A DNA stretch of 64,000 bases, taken from the NCBI RefSeq assembly GCF_020037475.1, contig NZ_JAIQDB010000001.1:1-64000 (forward strand). Direction: 5' to 3'. The DNA is from Sutcliffiella deserti. Lineage in GTDB: Bacteria; Bacillota; Bacilli; Bacillales; Bacillaceae_I. Of this stretch, positions 8,189 through 19,336 are shown piece by piece. The notes under the pieces were generated by a model. The model was not told the DNA's origin. It was given only the letters and a program-made list of their open reading frames with translations, and did not search any database. Position numbers and translations under genes: made by a program. The first letter of the stretch is position 1, and the number at the start of each line of letters is the position of its first letter.

Positions 8189-9628
8189 ATGTTGGACCAA
8201 TTAAAGAAACGTAAATTTATTGTTTTTATTACATTAATTATTTTAGTTGTAATAAGTACGAGTATTTACCATAGCTATAAACCCCTGCCAGATAATGTTT
8301 CATTTGAAGGTGAGGAACATACTGTATCAAATGTTGATTTTCTGTACGATTTAACCTATCAGAAAGATAATAAAGAAATTTCAGAGCATTCTATTTTCGA
8401 AAGAATATATAAAATAATAGAAGAGGCGGAAGACTTTATAGTACTAGACATGTTTTTATTTAATGGATACAACGATGGGGAACGTGATTTTCCTCCATTA
8501 AGTGAAAATTTGACGGAAGCCCTTATTAATAAGAAAAATAAAAACATAGATATGGAGATCGTTTTTATTACAGACCAAATCAATACTACGTACGGTGGAC
8601 ATAACACGAAGAAACTAGAATTACTTAAAGATAATGGTATAAGAGTAGTAGAGACAAATGTTAATGTACTGCGAGATTCGAATCCTTTATATTCAGGAGT
8701 ATGGCGTGTCTTCTTTCAATGGTTTGGTCAGGAAGGTTCCGGATGGGTAAAGAACCCTATGTCTGAAAACGCCCCTGAAACAACAGTACGTTCTTATTTA
8801 AAGCTACTAAATATAAAAGCAAATCATAGAAAAGTAGTGATTACAGATAAATCAGCAATCATTTCATCTGCCAATCCTCATGATGCTAGCGGCTTTCATT
8901 CCAATGTTGCCTTTGAAGTGTCAGGGCCGATTATTCAAGAACTGCTTATAACCGAGCAGGCAATACTCGATTTTTCAGGCGGAGGAGAGCTACCAACTTA
9001 TGATATGTCCCGCACCTCTGAATCAGAAGAAGGAGATATCAAAGTACAACTGTTAACAGAAGGTAAAATACTTAAGCATGTTGTTCGGGATATTAAAGAA
9101 ACAAAACAAGGAGAAGAAATTTGGCTAGGTATGTTTTATCTAGCAGAAAGAAATATTGTAGAAGAATTAATTGAGGCTGCCAAACGTGGAGTAAACATTA
9201 ATATGGTATTAGATCCAAATGAACATGCCTTTGGACAACAGAAAATCGGAATGCCTAATAGACCGGTTGCAGCAGAACTGATAGAAGAGGGAGGAGGGAA
9301 TATAAAGATAAAGTGGTTTAATACAAAAGGGGAGCAATATCATCCTAAAATGATTTTTTTGAAAAAGGACGACTCGTCTACTATTATTGGCGGTTCTGCC
9401 AATTTTACAAAAAGAAATTTAGATGATCTTAATTTGGAAACTAATATTAAAATAAAGGCACCAAATGACTCTGAAATCATGACAGAAGTAGATGACTATT
9501 TTCATAGATTATGGGTAAATGAAGATGTAGAGTACACTTTACCGTTTGAAGCATATGCAGACGAAAGACCTTACCTTAAAAAAGTAATGTACCGACTTCA
9601 AAAACTATTTGGATTTACAACCTATTAA
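8189..9628 (+). CDS. Phospholipase D-like (cardiolipin synthase-related) membrane protein
   Basis: A 479-residue protein. I start at ATG 8189, which has AAAAGGGG upstream; a TTG at 8165 overlaps the preceding terminator. One N-terminal membrane helix (about residues 9-28) is followed by two PLD phosphodiesterase domains. The first HKD motif is NHRKVVITD with His213 and the second HPKMIFLKKD with His385, both followed by family-typical GSAN/SSANPH turns. Such proteins transfer or hydrolyse phosphatidyl groups. It lacks the two-helix N-terminus of classical Cls enzymes, so cardiolipin synthesis is only one possibility. Confidence 0.82.
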   Translation: MLDQLKKRKFIVFITLIILVVISTSIYHSYKPLPDNVSFEGEEHTVSNVDFLYDLTYQKDNKEISEHSIFERIYKIIEEAEDFIVLDMFLFNGYNDGERDFPPLSENLTEALINKKNKNIDMEIVFITDQINTTYGGHNTKKLELLKDNGIRVVETNVNVLRDSNPLYSGVWRVFFQWFGQEGSGWVKNPMSENAPETTVRSYLKLLNIKANHRKVVITDKSAIISSANPHDASGFHSNVAFEVSGPIIQELLITEQAILDFSGGGELPTYDMSRTSESEEGDIKVQLLTEGKILKHVVRDIKETKQGEEIWLGMFYLAERNIVEELIEAAKRGVNINMVLDPNEHAFGQQKIGMPNRPVAAELIEEGGGNIKIKWFNTKGEQYHPKMIFLKKDDSSTIIGGSANFTKRNLDDLNLETNIKIKAPNDSEIMTEVDDYFHRLWVNEDVEYTLPFEAYADERPYLKKVMYRLQKLFGFTTY

Positions 9629-9662
9629 TTCTATTGGTTGCAACAAAAATCCAATAAATATA

Positions 9663-9699
9663 GAAAACCGGAGGACTAATTGGTTCCTCCGGTTTTTCT
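9663..9699. terminator. Bidirectional Rho-independent terminator
   Basis: GAAAAACCGGAGGA-type arms (AAAACCGGAGGA and TCCTCCGGTTTTT) pair between two convergent genes, with A- and T-runs on both sides. Confidence 0.9.
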
Positions 9700-10345
9700 A
9701 ACTGATCGGTAATACATAGAATAAAAAGAAAAAGAAATGTAATAGCGTTCCGACTAAAACGAAAATATGCCAAACTGCATGATGATAAGGAAATGCTCTC
9801 CACATATAGAAAATAGCTCCTAAACTATAAACGATTCCTCCTGACACAAGAAATACTATGCCGTCAGCCCCTACTTTAGCCGTAATTTCATTCCAGCCAA
9901 ATACAGCTAGCCAACCCATTAAGACATAGAGGATAGTTGAAGCAAAAAGAAATTTACGAACAAAAAAGACTTTGAAGATAGTTCCTGCAATAGCTAAAGT
10001 CCAAACAATACCAAAAATGGTCCAACCAATTACACCATCCATGACGATTAATGTAATGGGGGTATAACTACCTGCAATGAAAAAGTAAATGGAGGAATGA
10101 TCCAAAATCTCAAAGACATTTTTAGCTTTTCCTTTTGGTAATGCATGTAACATGGTGGATGCGGTGTAGAGCATCAGCATAGTTATTCCATAAATAATAA
10201 AAGTAAATAAGTGAAGAAGTGTTCCGTCAATGCTAGCAAATATTATTAGTAGAACTAGTGCAGCAACACTGATTAACATACCAATCCCGTGTGTAATTGA
10301 ATTTGCAATTTCTTCGCCTTTTGTAAAAGTATGTGTTTGCGCCAT
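9698..10345 (-). CDS. Hemolysin III family membrane protein (PAQR, YplQ-like)
   Basis: A 215-residue protein with seven predicted membrane helices. Family signatures are NSITHGIGM near the N-terminus, STMLHALP, ILDHSSIYFFIAGSYTPI in the middle and the C-terminal AVWHIFVLVGTLLHFFFF. The three conserved His residues and the Asp suggest the PAQR-type metal site. B. subtilis YplQ is the same size. The old name hemolysin III came from a Bacillus cereus protein; the normal cellular role is likely membrane lipid homeostasis but is not settled. It is a single gene. Confidence 0.87.
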   Translation of the reverse strand: MAQTHTFTKGEEIANSITHGIGMLISVAALVLLIIFASIDGTLLHLFTFIIYGITMLMLYTASTMLHALPKGKAKNVFEILDHSSIYFFIAGSYTPITLIVMDGVIGWTIFGIVWTLAIAGTIFKVFFVRKFLFASTILYVLMGWLAVFGWNEITAKVGADGIVFLVSGGIVYSLGAIFYMWRAFPYHHAVWHIFVLVGTLLHFFFFLFYVLPIS

Positions 10346-10434
10346 TTTTATCCCTGCACTTTCTTAATTTAATATACTAAAGTCACCATTCCATCATACC
10401 AAGATTAAGCAAAAAGTGCCAATGAAAAGCATAG

Positions 10435-10471
10435 TAAAAAGCATGAAAGGAGATTACTATCCTTTCATGCT
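10435..10471 (-). terminator. Rho-independent terminator
   Basis: On the minus strand AGCATGAAAGGA pairs with TCCTTTCATGCT, followed by five T residues, just past the AI-2E-type transporter gene. Confidence 0.88.
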
Positions 10472-10477
10472 AAGTTA

Positions 10478-11578
10478 TTAATACAACGTATCGTCTGGTA
10501 CTCTTACTTTTCGCAGTTTTATAAATCGGATAGTATGCAGCACAATTACTTTTGAAATTGCATAAGTGGGAACTGCCAGTAAAAGTCCTAATAACCCTGC
10601 AAATTTACTTGCAACAAGTAGCAAAAGGATAATAGTCAGCGGATGGACGTCCAATTTTTTTCCCATAACCTGAGGAGAAATAATGTTACTTTCAATCTGC
10701 TGAACAATGATTACGACGAGTAATACCCATAATGCCATAATAGGGCGATCAAAAAATGCTACGATAACACTTGGAATGGTTCCGATAAATGGCCCAATAA
10801 ATGGGATCACATTCGTAAACATCGCAATAAGAGCTAAAACTAACGAATATTCTAACCCGATAATTAAGAATCCAATATAAATCATGACCCCAACAAAAAC
10901 ACTAACAATAATTTGACCCTGTATATAGGAACTAAGTGCAGTATCCATATCTTTTAAGACACTTTTTCCTTCGCGTTCATGTTGCCTTGGAATAAACTTA
11001 AGGACTTGATCTGATAGTCTATCCCCATCCTTTAACATATAGAAGAGCACAAAAGGTATAATGACAAGGATAATAACAAAACCTGTTATTGCACTTATCA
11101 CATTTATTAGATTTGATCCTAACGTTGCTAAGTAAGCATTTAAATTATCTGCTATATCTCTGGAAATCTCTTCTAATGAAAATAACTCATCTTGCTGAAA
11201 TCTCGAGACATACTCATTTTCCTGTAGTGCAATTGTGAAATCACGAATTTCATTTACAATTCCTGGCGTGTTTTTAACTAGGCTATTAACCTGTTGTTGT
11301 AAAGTCGGCCCTATTAAGAAGATGACAAGTGTAATCAATCCAATAAAAATCAGATAAATAATTAATATCCCAACCGCCCTTGGCATGTACAGTGCAGCCA
11401 GATTTACGAGTGGACGTAATAAGTAGTAGATGACTCCTGCTAAAATAATAGGTGCAAATAGTGTTTTTATTACAATTGTAATTGGAGTAAAGATAAAACC
11501 AACTAAAGATGCTAAGTAAATAATTAATAGTAAAACAATTAATCCGTACCCAATCCGAAACCACTTTGTTTGCGGCAT
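10478..11578 (-). CDS. AI-2E family (PerM/YueF-like) transporter
   Basis: A 366-residue polytopic protein. Hydrophobic helices lie at about 8-30, 35-55 and 65-90, then a soluble segment (about 95-145) and four to five further helices. Family marks are ITIVIKTLFAPIILAGVIYYLLRPLV, the FVLFYMLKDGDRL turn, LALIAMFTNVIPFIGPFIGTIPS and MGKKLDVHPLTIILLLLV. Proteins of this family export varied solutes; the autoinducer-2 role is shown for only some. The gene starts at an ATG preceded by GAGGTAGAAT. It is a single gene with its own terminator. Confidence 0.87.
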   Translation of the reverse strand: MPQTKWFRIGYGLIVLLLIIYLASLVGFIFTPITIVIKTLFAPIILAGVIYYLLRPLVNLAALYMPRAVGILIIYLIFIGLITLVIFLIGPTLQQQVNSLVKNTPGIVNEIRDFTIALQENEYVSRFQQDELFSLEEISRDIADNLNAYLATLGSNLINVISAITGFVIILVIIPFVLFYMLKDGDRLSDQVLKFIPRQHEREGKSVLKDMDTALSSYIQGQIIVSVFVGVMIYIGFLIIGLEYSLVLALIAMFTNVIPFIGPFIGTIPSVIVAFFDRPIMALWVLLVVIIVQQIESNIISPQVMGKKLDVHPLTIILLLLVASKFAGLLGLLLAVPTYAISKVIVLHTIRFIKLRKVRVPDDTLY

Positions 11579-11700
11579 AATTCTACCTCATTTCCGTAAC
11601 ATTGAATAAGTATCTTAAAATTAATATACCTTAATAAATAAGAAAAGTAACGAAAAATACTACTTTTTCAAGAAGTTGACGAAAATAGCCTTCAATAAAG

Positions 11701-11727
11701 AAAAAAGCCCTCCTAAGAAGGCTTTTT
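11701..11727 (-). terminator. Rho-independent terminator
   Basis: AAAAAGCCTTCTTAGGAGGGCTTTTTT-type hairpin (arms AAAAAGCC and GGCTTTTTT in minus-strand sense) immediately beyond the ABC-F stop codon. Confidence 0.85.
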
Positions 11728-11728
11728 A

Positions 11729-13390
<1,662 letters not shown>

Positions 13391-13537
13391 TTAAATCGGG
13401 CAGTTGCAAAAGATTCATTTGTTAATGTTATTTTAATTTTAAAAAGTGACTGCTTTTTGTGAGTATGGAATGTAGGATTAGAGGGAGGTTGGATTTCACT
13501 GCAAATTTTAAATAATGTGCTCTTCCTACGGAAAATG

Positions 13538-13570
13538 CAAAAGCGCCTTTCCCTCTAGGGGATAGACGCT
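13538..13570 (-). terminator. Probable Rho-independent terminator
   Basis: In minus-strand sense AGCGTCTATCCC pairs with GGGAAAGGCGCT with one mismatch, followed by TTTT. It lies 80 bp past the cupredoxin gene. The rest of 13349-13652 shows no gene. Confidence 0.6.
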
Positions 13571-13652
13571 GGGGACACGATATTTACCAGATTCAAAAGA
13601 CTATATACTATCATTCCTATCAGAATTATCTTAGTACAGAAACATCCAACCA

Positions 13653-14105
13653 TTAATAAACATAGATATAAGCAACCATAGGGGGACTATGTTGGCCATT
13701 GTGGTTGGAGTGGGTTGTACATATTAATTGATATACACCCGGTTTATCAAATCGTGTATTAATCAAGGTTACTTCTCCCTTTTTTACCACACCTGAAATG
13801 TCTGTACCTTCAATCGTGAATGGATGATCTGACCCGTTAACGCCAAATATACTTAGAGTGATATCTTTTCCTTTAGGAACCGTAATAGTACCGGGATCAA
13901 ACCTGTATGCTTCAATCTCCGTCCCATCTGTTAGGGTGGTCTTAAACTCAGAGGTTATCATATGAAAAACCAGCTTATTTTCTTCGAGAGGTTTTCCAGT
14001 AGTAGGAATAGCACCTACATTAACTATATACCAGCCTCCAAGAGCAATTAAGGTACAGAAAAAAACGATCTTCACTACACTTTTCTTTAAAATATAAAAT
14101 CTCAC
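13653..14105 (-). CDS. Membrane-anchored cupredoxin-domain protein
   Basis: A 150-residue protein starting with GTG at 14105, ten bases behind AAAAGGAG. One N-terminal membrane helix (about 10-30) anchors a single cupredoxin fold facing outward. Probable copper ligands are His94 (SDHPF), Cys129 (LICTTH), His132 or His135 and Met143 at the end of the loop HNGQHSPPM. The His-rich loop is somewhat longer than in classic blue copper proteins. It may carry electrons or chaperone copper; no oxidase or copper gene adjoins it, so the partner is unknown. Confidence 0.78.
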   Translation of the reverse strand: MRFYILKKSVVKIVFFCTLIALGGWYIVNVGAIPTTGKPLEENKLVFHMITSEFKTTLTDGTEIEAYRFDPGTITVPKGKDITLSIFGVNGSDHPFTIEGTDISGVVKKGEVTLINTRFDKPGVYQLICTTHSNHNGQHSPPMVAYIYVY

Positions 14106-14760
14106 TTTCCGGTCAACTCCTTTTCCTAAGCGTGTCTTTCTATTAGGCTTTATTCAAAAATGCCAACACGGCTTGTACAAACTCACCTTAAGTAACATTT
14201 AAAGCGAAAACAGCCTACTATTAATACGTATGCTTACTTTTGAATAGGGTTGTCTATTTTTATGAAGAAAGTCTATAATTTTCCGAGAAATTTTATGTAA
14301 ATTGAGTTGGAAAGAAGGAGCCTTTCATAAAATTAATTGGGGAATTAATTGGCATATGGATCCGCTTTTACTATGCTGGGAAATTAAGCGAGATTATGAG
14401 GACTTGACTTGGAGAAAAGCGTTCAGTGCGCAAATCTCGAGAAGTGGTGCGGAAAAACCGAGTTCCGTGCGCAACCCGAGAAGTGGTGCGAAAAACCCGA
14501 GTTCCGTGCACAAGTCCCTAGAAGTGGTATGCAACACAGGAATACCGCATGCACGCCACCTCGAAATCTACCAACTAACACCGTTCCATGGGTGATCTCT
14601 CCAAAATAAAGGAGGAAAACACCATTCCTTTATACTATTTAATAACGCCAAAGCATGAAAACCAACGAGTATTTCGCTATAATATCTTACACAGAAGCGA
14701 TAGATAGGTGTTACAATTAATGAGAGACATGAACACTTATAATGCATAGGAGGTTTTACA
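14106..14760. other. Long intergenic region with repeats and promoter-like sequence
   Basis: No gene is supported here. Two open frames of 66 and 97 codons across the repeat read low-complexity protein and are rejected. The 39-bp repeat occupies the centre. A TATAAT at 14681-14686 lies about 75 bp before the HD hydrolase gene and may be its -10 element, although no good -35 box sits 17 bp upstream. Confidence 0.5.
14402..14542. repeat. 39-bp tandem repeat, about 3.5 copies
   Basis: GAAGTGGTGCG begins at 14441 and 14480 (39 bp apart), with a diverged GAAGTGGTATG at 14521 and a degenerate copy starting near 14402. Each unit contains GAGTTCCGTGC. The unit is G+C-rich compared with the flanks. 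Function unknown. Confidence 0.8.
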
Positions 14761-15306
14761 TTGAATTTGATTGATAAAGCAATTGTAGTTGCAACAAGAG
14801 CCCATCAGGATCAATATCGAAAAGGAACGAATATCCCTTATATTGTGCATCCATATAGTGTAGGAATGATACTGCAAAAAGAAGATTGCGCAGAGGATAT
14901 TATTTGTGCTGGTATTCTACACGATACTGTCGAGGACACTGATGTAACTCTTGAAAGAATACAAGAGGAGTTTAATGAAAATATCGCTAGAATAGTGGAG
15001 GGCTGTTCAGAACCTAATAAGAAGGAAACATGGGAAGCGAGAAAAAGGCAAACCATTGAACATATTAAAAGGGTGGACATTGAAATAGGATATGTAATTT
15101 GTGCAGATAAAATTCATAATCTACAATCGATAAGGGAGGATATACAAATCGAAGGAGATAAAGTGTGGACTCGTTTTAAGAGAGAAAAAGAGTACCAAGA
15201 ATGGTATTATTATGGTATAGTTGCAAGCTTTCATGAAAACGAGCATATGAAAAATAAACCTATTTTTTATAATCTGGAAAAGCTAGTAAACCTAGTGTTT
15301 TCTTGA
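14761..15306 (+). CDS. HD-domain hydrolase, candidate small alarmone hydrolase
   Basis: A 181-residue protein starting with TTG at 14761 behind AGGAGG. It matches the N-terminal hydrolase domain of RelA/SpoT proteins: His30 (YIVHPYSV), HD at 54-55 in ILHDTVEDT with Glu58-Asp59, and CADKIHNLQSI. These residues bind Mn2+ and attack the 3'-pyrophosphate in (p)ppGpp hydrolases. There is no synthetase or regulatory domain, so it resembles the small alarmone hydrolases (MESH1-like). Removal of (p)ppGpp is inferred; another phosphohydrolase activity is possible. It is a single gene. Confidence 0.75.
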   Translation: MNLIDKAIVVATRAHQDQYRKGTNIPYIVHPYSVGMILQKEDCAEDIICAGILHDTVEDTDVTLERIQEEFNENIARIVEGCSEPNKKETWEARKRQTIEHIKRVDIEIGYVICADKIHNLQSIREDIQIEGDKVWTRFKREKEYQEWYYYGIVASFHENEHMKNKPIFYNLEKLVNLVFS

Positions 15307-15691
15307 TATTAGACCTACCCATATGGCCCTTGGAAAGCTAACAATTATTGCAAGTTAAAAGTTTAATTTAACAAAGTTGATTAAGTAGAAAAAATCCTAT
15401 CATATATTGAATTTCTTATAATATTTAGCTAAGATGAAATTGAGTATCCCCAAGCGAAACTTCTTTTCCCCTCCTCAAAAAAATAATGGCTATTTTCGCG
15501 TTGTTTGTTGCTTGTACTTATGTTAGCACCAGAGGCAACAATCGCTGCTGTAGTGTTTTTTACTAAAACTTAAAAATCACTATTATTTGTGTGCGCTTGG
15601 ACAACTACAGCCTTTCTGCAACAATCTTTACGAAATGATCCTAATTAATTCACTGGTTAGCAAATCAAGATAAGTTAAAAAGAGGTGTATT
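15307..15691. other. Intergenic region with short dispersed motifs
   Basis: About 385 bp without a supported gene. It contains two copies of a short dispersed motif: GCAACAATCGCTGCTG near 15532 and GCAACAATCTTTACGAAA at 15618. The promoter of recQ should lie at the right end; I see no convincing consensus boxes. Confidence 0.5.
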
Positions 15692-17848
15692 ATGTACGAA
15701 CAAGGTAAAAAAATATTGCAACAATACTTCGGCTATCAGGACTTTAGAGCCGGTCAAAAGAATATCATATCAAGCATACTGGAACGTCACAATACACTCG
15801 GTGTGATGCCAACTGGTGGTGGAAAATCAATTTGCTACCAAGTTCCTGCCTTGCTATTCGAAGGAATTAGCATTGTTATTTCGCCGTTGATCTCCCTCAT
15901 GAAAGATCAAGTAGATACATTAACTAACATGGGAATACAGGCGACATATATAAATAGTTCACTAACTCACCGTGAAGTTCAGGATAGGTTAAGGCAGGTA
16001 GAACAAGGAGATATAAAGCTTGTATATTTGGCTCCTGAGCGTTTGGAATCTCATGATTTTTTAGAAGCTTTACCTTATCTTGATATATCACTCATTGCTG
16101 TAGATGAAGCACATTGTATGTCCCAATGGGGTCATGATTTTAGGCCAAGCTACAGAGAAGTTGGGAGCTTTATTAGTAGAATCCAAGGCAATCCTATTAT
16201 TGCTGCTTTTACTGCCACCGCAACTAAGGAAGTAGTCGAGGATATTTGTATGATGTTGAATATCCAGGAGGAACATACCCATGTAACAGGACTTTCACGA
16301 GATAATCTTACTTTCTCTGTTTTACGAGGAACGAATAAAGAGTCGTACTTATCTCAATTTTTAAAAACGAATAAAGAAGAGTCCGGTATAGTTTATGCTT
16401 CTACAAGAAAAGAAGTAGACCAAATTTATGCGAGCTTAACTGGAAAAGGTTATCAAGTCGGAAAGTATCATGCAGGACTTTCCGAGGAGGAACGGAAGCA
16501 ATATCAAGAGGAGTTTCTTTATGACCAAATAAAAATAATGGTCGCCACCAATGCTTTTGGAATGGGCATCGATAAATCTAATGTTCGCTTTGTTATCCAT
16601 TATAATATGCCTAAAAATGTAGAGTCGTACTATCAGGAAGCAGGTAGGGCAGGGCGGGATGGTGAGCTAAGTGAATGTGTTCTATTGTTTAACGCACGAG
16701 ACGTTCAGGTACAAAAGTTTCTGATAGAAGAAAGTATAAGGTCACAGCAGCGCAAAATGCAAGAATATCAAAAGCTACAATCTATGATGGACTATTGTTA
16801 CACACAGCAATGTCTACAAACCTATATTGTACAGTATTTTGGTGAAAGCAGGGAAGAAGCTTGTGGGAAATGTAGCAATTGCTCGAAAAAATATGTGGAA
16901 CAAGATATTACTCTAGAAGCACAAAAAATATTTTCATGTATTCATAGGATGAATGAGAGATTTGGAGCAACGCTTGTAGCTAAGGTTCTAAAGGGCTCGA
17001 AGGATAAACGAATTGCGCAATTTCGTTTTGATAAATTACCTACATATGGTCTAATGAGCTCTTATACAGAAAAAGAGCTTGTAGAATTAATTAATATTCT
17101 TATTGCAGAAGGATATCTACTATTAACGGAAGGACAATATCCTGTAGTGAAAATAGGTTCAAGAGCAGTTCCTGTTTTAAAAGGAAAAGAAAAAGTATTA
17201 CTTAAAATGAAAGAAAAAGTGGAAGCAATAATAGAGAACAATGATTTATTTGAACAGTTAAGAAGCGTTAGAAAAGAGGTGGCACGGAAGGAGGGTTTAC
17301 CCCCTTATGTAATTTTCCCAGATAGTACCCTTCGTGAAATGTGTAAGTACTTTCCATTAGATAAAGATTCAATGCTTGGGATCAAAGGAGTAGGGACGCA
17401 TCGTTATGAAAAATACGGAGAGGTTTTTGTTCAAGAAATAAAGCTATTCGTGGAAAAGAATGATATACAACCTGTAACCCAGCCGATTAATACAGAATCG
17501 AACATGGAAACAAAGCGAACAAAAAAAACAAGCACTACCCGATTAACTACGGGTGAGGCAAGTCATCATCAAACACTTTCGCTATATCATGACGGATTAT
17601 CTTTAGAGCAAATAGCTAAAGAAAGAGAAATGAGCTTAATAACCATCCAAAATCATTTATTTAAATGCTTCGATGAAAAACCTGATTCGTTCGATCTGAA
17701 TGATTTTATCCTAGCAGATACTGAAGCGGAAATAATAGAAGCAGTTAAACAAGTGGGTAGTGAAAAGCTCAGACCAATCAAGGACATATTACCACCGAAT
17801 ATCGAATATATGGCAATCAAAGCTGTAATAATGAAACATGACTTGTAA
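15692..17848 (+). CDS. recQ: ATP-dependent DNA helicase RecQ
   Basis: A 718-residue SF2 helicase that unwinds DNA 3'-5' in recombinational repair. Walker A is PTGGGKS (Lys45), the DEAH box is at 138-141 ([18 protein letters not shown]) and motif VI reads [10 protein letters not shown]. The zinc-binding region has Cys residues in [10 protein letters not shown]. The winged-helix RQC region follows, then an HRDC domain around 515-590 ([24 protein letters not shown]). The C-terminal 110 residues add a helix-turn-helix of the type found on longer Firmicute RecQ proteins ([19 protein letters not shown]). Preceded by AAGAGGTGT. Confidence 0.94.
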   Translation: MYEQGKKILQQYFGYQDFRAGQKNIISSILERHNTLGVMPTGGGKSICYQVPALLFEGISIVISPLISLMKDQVDTLTNMGIQATYINSSLTHREVQDRLRQVEQGDIKLVYLAPERLESHDFLEALPYLDISLIAVDEAHCMSQWGHDFRPSYREVGSFISRIQGNPIIAAFTATATKEVVEDICMMLNIQEEHTHVTGLSRDNLTFSVLRGTNKESYLSQFLKTNKEESGIVYASTRKEVDQIYASLTGKGYQVGKYHAGLSEEERKQYQEEFLYDQIKIMVATNAFGMGIDKSNVRFVIHYNMPKNVESYYQEAGRAGRDGELSECVLLFNARDVQVQKFLIEESIRSQQRKMQEYQKLQSMMDYCYTQQCLQTYIVQYFGESREEACGKCSNCSKKYVEQDITLEAQKIFSCIHRMNERFGATLVAKVLKGSKDKRIAQFRFDKLPTYGLMSSYTEKELVELINILIAEGYLLLTEGQYPVVKIGSRAVPVLKGKEKVLLKMKEKVEAIIENNDLFEQLRSVRKEVARKEGLPPYVIFPDSTLREMCKYFPLDKDSMLGIKGVGTHRYEKYGEVFVQEIKLFVEKNDIQPVTQPINTESNMETKRTKKTSTTRLTTGEASHHQTLSLYHDGLSLEQIAKEREMSLITIQNHLFKCFDEKPDSFDLNDFILADTEAEIIEAVKQVGSEKLRPIKDILPPNIEYMAIKAVIMKHDL

Positions 17849-17946
17849 CGTATAGACTACTGAAGAGGTTCGGTGTTTTAAAATTGATTGAAAAGGGTAT
17901 TTCAACAATATATAGAAATTAAGACTTCACTATACAGGAGGTTTTT

Positions 17947-18216
17947 ATGATGAATACCAGTCCACTTAAATCTGCGGTTATCGTTGGTGCAGGAATCACA
18001 AGTGTTAGTCTATTAGCATCTAAATCGAATAGAAAAAAACTTATGAACTTTACAACTAAAATGAAGAATAAGGTTGTCCCATTAAAGTATAGAAATACGG
18101 ATCTTCCAATTGAGAAAGGCGGAAACCCGCATCCAGAGGATCTTGAAGATAATAAAATGGTCAGTGAGGGTGCTCAATATTCTGTAGAATATTACGATAA
18201 GAAAATTCAGGATTAA
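17947..18216 (+). CDS. Small hypothetical protein with N-terminal hydrophobic segment
   Basis: An 89-residue protein behind a strong CAGGAGG site; two Met codons occur in tandem and the first is used. Residues about 9-25 are hydrophobic (AVIVGAGITSVSLLAS), followed by a basic stretch and a conserved-looking acidic tail (EDLEDNKMVSEGAQYSVEYYDK). I recognise the pattern from short Bacillaceae proteins of unknown function but cannot name the family. It lies 98 bp after recQ and ends before a strong terminator, so it may be read from the recQ promoter or its own. Confidence 0.7.
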   Translation: MMNTSPLKSAVIVGAGITSVSLLASKSNRKKLMNFTTKMKNKVVPLKYRNTDLPIEKGGNPHPEDLEDNKMVSEGAQYSVEYYDKKIQD

Positions 18217-18316
18217 TAAAGAGTATTTAAAGGACCGGGAATTTCCTAACAGGACAAAAATTCTCTTTCATATGATTATGCTGAAGCAACAATTATTCCG
18301 AAATCAATTTTAATAT

Positions 18317-18351
18317 AAAAATGGCTCAGATTTAAGCGCTGAGCCATTTTT
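18317..18351 (+). terminator. Rho-independent terminator
   Basis: AAAAATGGCTCA pairs with TGAGCCATTTTT around an 11-base loop. It can serve both strands. Confidence 0.88.
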
Positions 18352-18420
18352 ATAATGCTTCCCTAAACTCAAAGAATTAGAGAACTTAAGAAAATTTATT
18401 ACACAACCATAAGGTGCTAA

Positions 18421-18942
18421 TCAATCTTTTTCATAGCCACTGAAGAAACCTTTGAATTTGAGTTTTTGCTGTTGTGGGAAGCCGGAATTTTTGTATTCAA
18501 TGATAAGATGGCTTATGTTATTTTCATAAGTTGAATCGTGCAGTTCCACCCGGCAGACAAGCAGAAAGTTGTCCTCTACCTTATAGCTTTCTACAGGAAG
18601 ATATTCATTGATATACCCTTCTTTAATTGCGTGTTCCTCGATTATCACACCAGTCATACCCGTTTTATCAATCATGGAAGTGACCGATATTTGTAGATCA
18701 TCTTCACTTAACTTCGTGCCATCGTTTTTTACTAATGTTACGTTGGTTAAAGTCGGTTTTCCAAAACCATTCCAGTGGATACCGTAGCCCATATAAAGTG
18801 GAAGTTTTTCTTCTACAATATCTGCATCCTTATCGATATATGAGGTAGACCCGATAACAAATTCTCCTTTTGAGAAAACATAATTATATATTATAAGGGT
18901 AAATATTAATGCAGCTCCTAGAATAATAGTCCATTTTTTCAT
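18421..18942 (-). CDS. Hypothetical exported or membrane-anchored protein
   Basis: A 173-residue protein. The start at 18942 has GAGGAGGTG upstream; the extension to 19008 lacks a site. The N-terminus is a single hydrophobic helix (WTIILGAALIFTLIIYNYV), with no lipobox Cys, so it is either anchored or exported. The rest is a beta-rich soluble domain (LPLYMGYGIHWNGFGKPTLTNVTLVKNDG, LVCRVELHDST). I do not recognise the family. It is a single gene on the minus strand. A few functional guesses are possible but none is supported. Confidence 0.65.
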   Translation of the reverse strand: MKKWTIILGAALIFTLIIYNYVFSKGEFVIGSTSYIDKDADIVEEKLPLYMGYGIHWNGFGKPTLTNVTLVKNDGTKLSEDDLQISVTSMIDKTGMTGVIIEEHAIKEGYINEYLPVESYKVEDNFLLVCRVELHDSTYENNISHLIIEYKNSGFPQQQKLKFKGFFSGYEKD

Positions 18943-19008
18943 TGATACACCTCCTCTACAAATATAGATTCCAATCCTTATTTGAAAAAATTCTGTAGAT
19001 TTGTTCAC

Positions 19009-19336
19009 TATTCATATACATATTTTAACATATATAGTTAATTCCAAATGAATTTATGCTTTTTAAAACTAATGTTATTAAAGTGCTTCCTTAGCTTAAG
19101 ATAGGAACAAAACTAGGAGACTCCTTCGGCGGAGTTTAACTTATCTAATATTATAAGAGAGTTACACATATAAAATATCCATATACATTTGATGGTGTAT
19201 ATGGACAGTCTGTGTATAGCCATATATATATTATATTAAACTGAACACAAAAAAAGAGCGTCAAATTCGCATGAGATTTGACGCTCTTTTGACATTATAT
19301 TCTTTATCTCTGCGTAACGTCTTTATTTGAATCCAT
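19009..19336. other. Intergenic region
   Basis: No gene. A short hairpin ACTCC-TTCGGC-GGAGT lies near 19120, and the terminator at 19249-19292 occupies the right end. AT-rich TATATA runs near 19200 could belong to the promoter of the minus-strand gene at 18421-18942. Confidence 0.45.
19249..19292 (-). terminator. Strong Rho-independent terminator
   Basis: AAAAGAGCGTCAAAT pairs with ATTTGACGCTCTTTT. It lies 45 bp past the stop of the long membrane-protein gene, with T-runs on both strands. Confidence 0.88.

Noticed and set aside
14302-14609. Two frames of 66 and 97 codons across the 39-bp repeat
   Set aside because: Open only because the repeat lacks stops; no ribosome site and no protein-like pattern.
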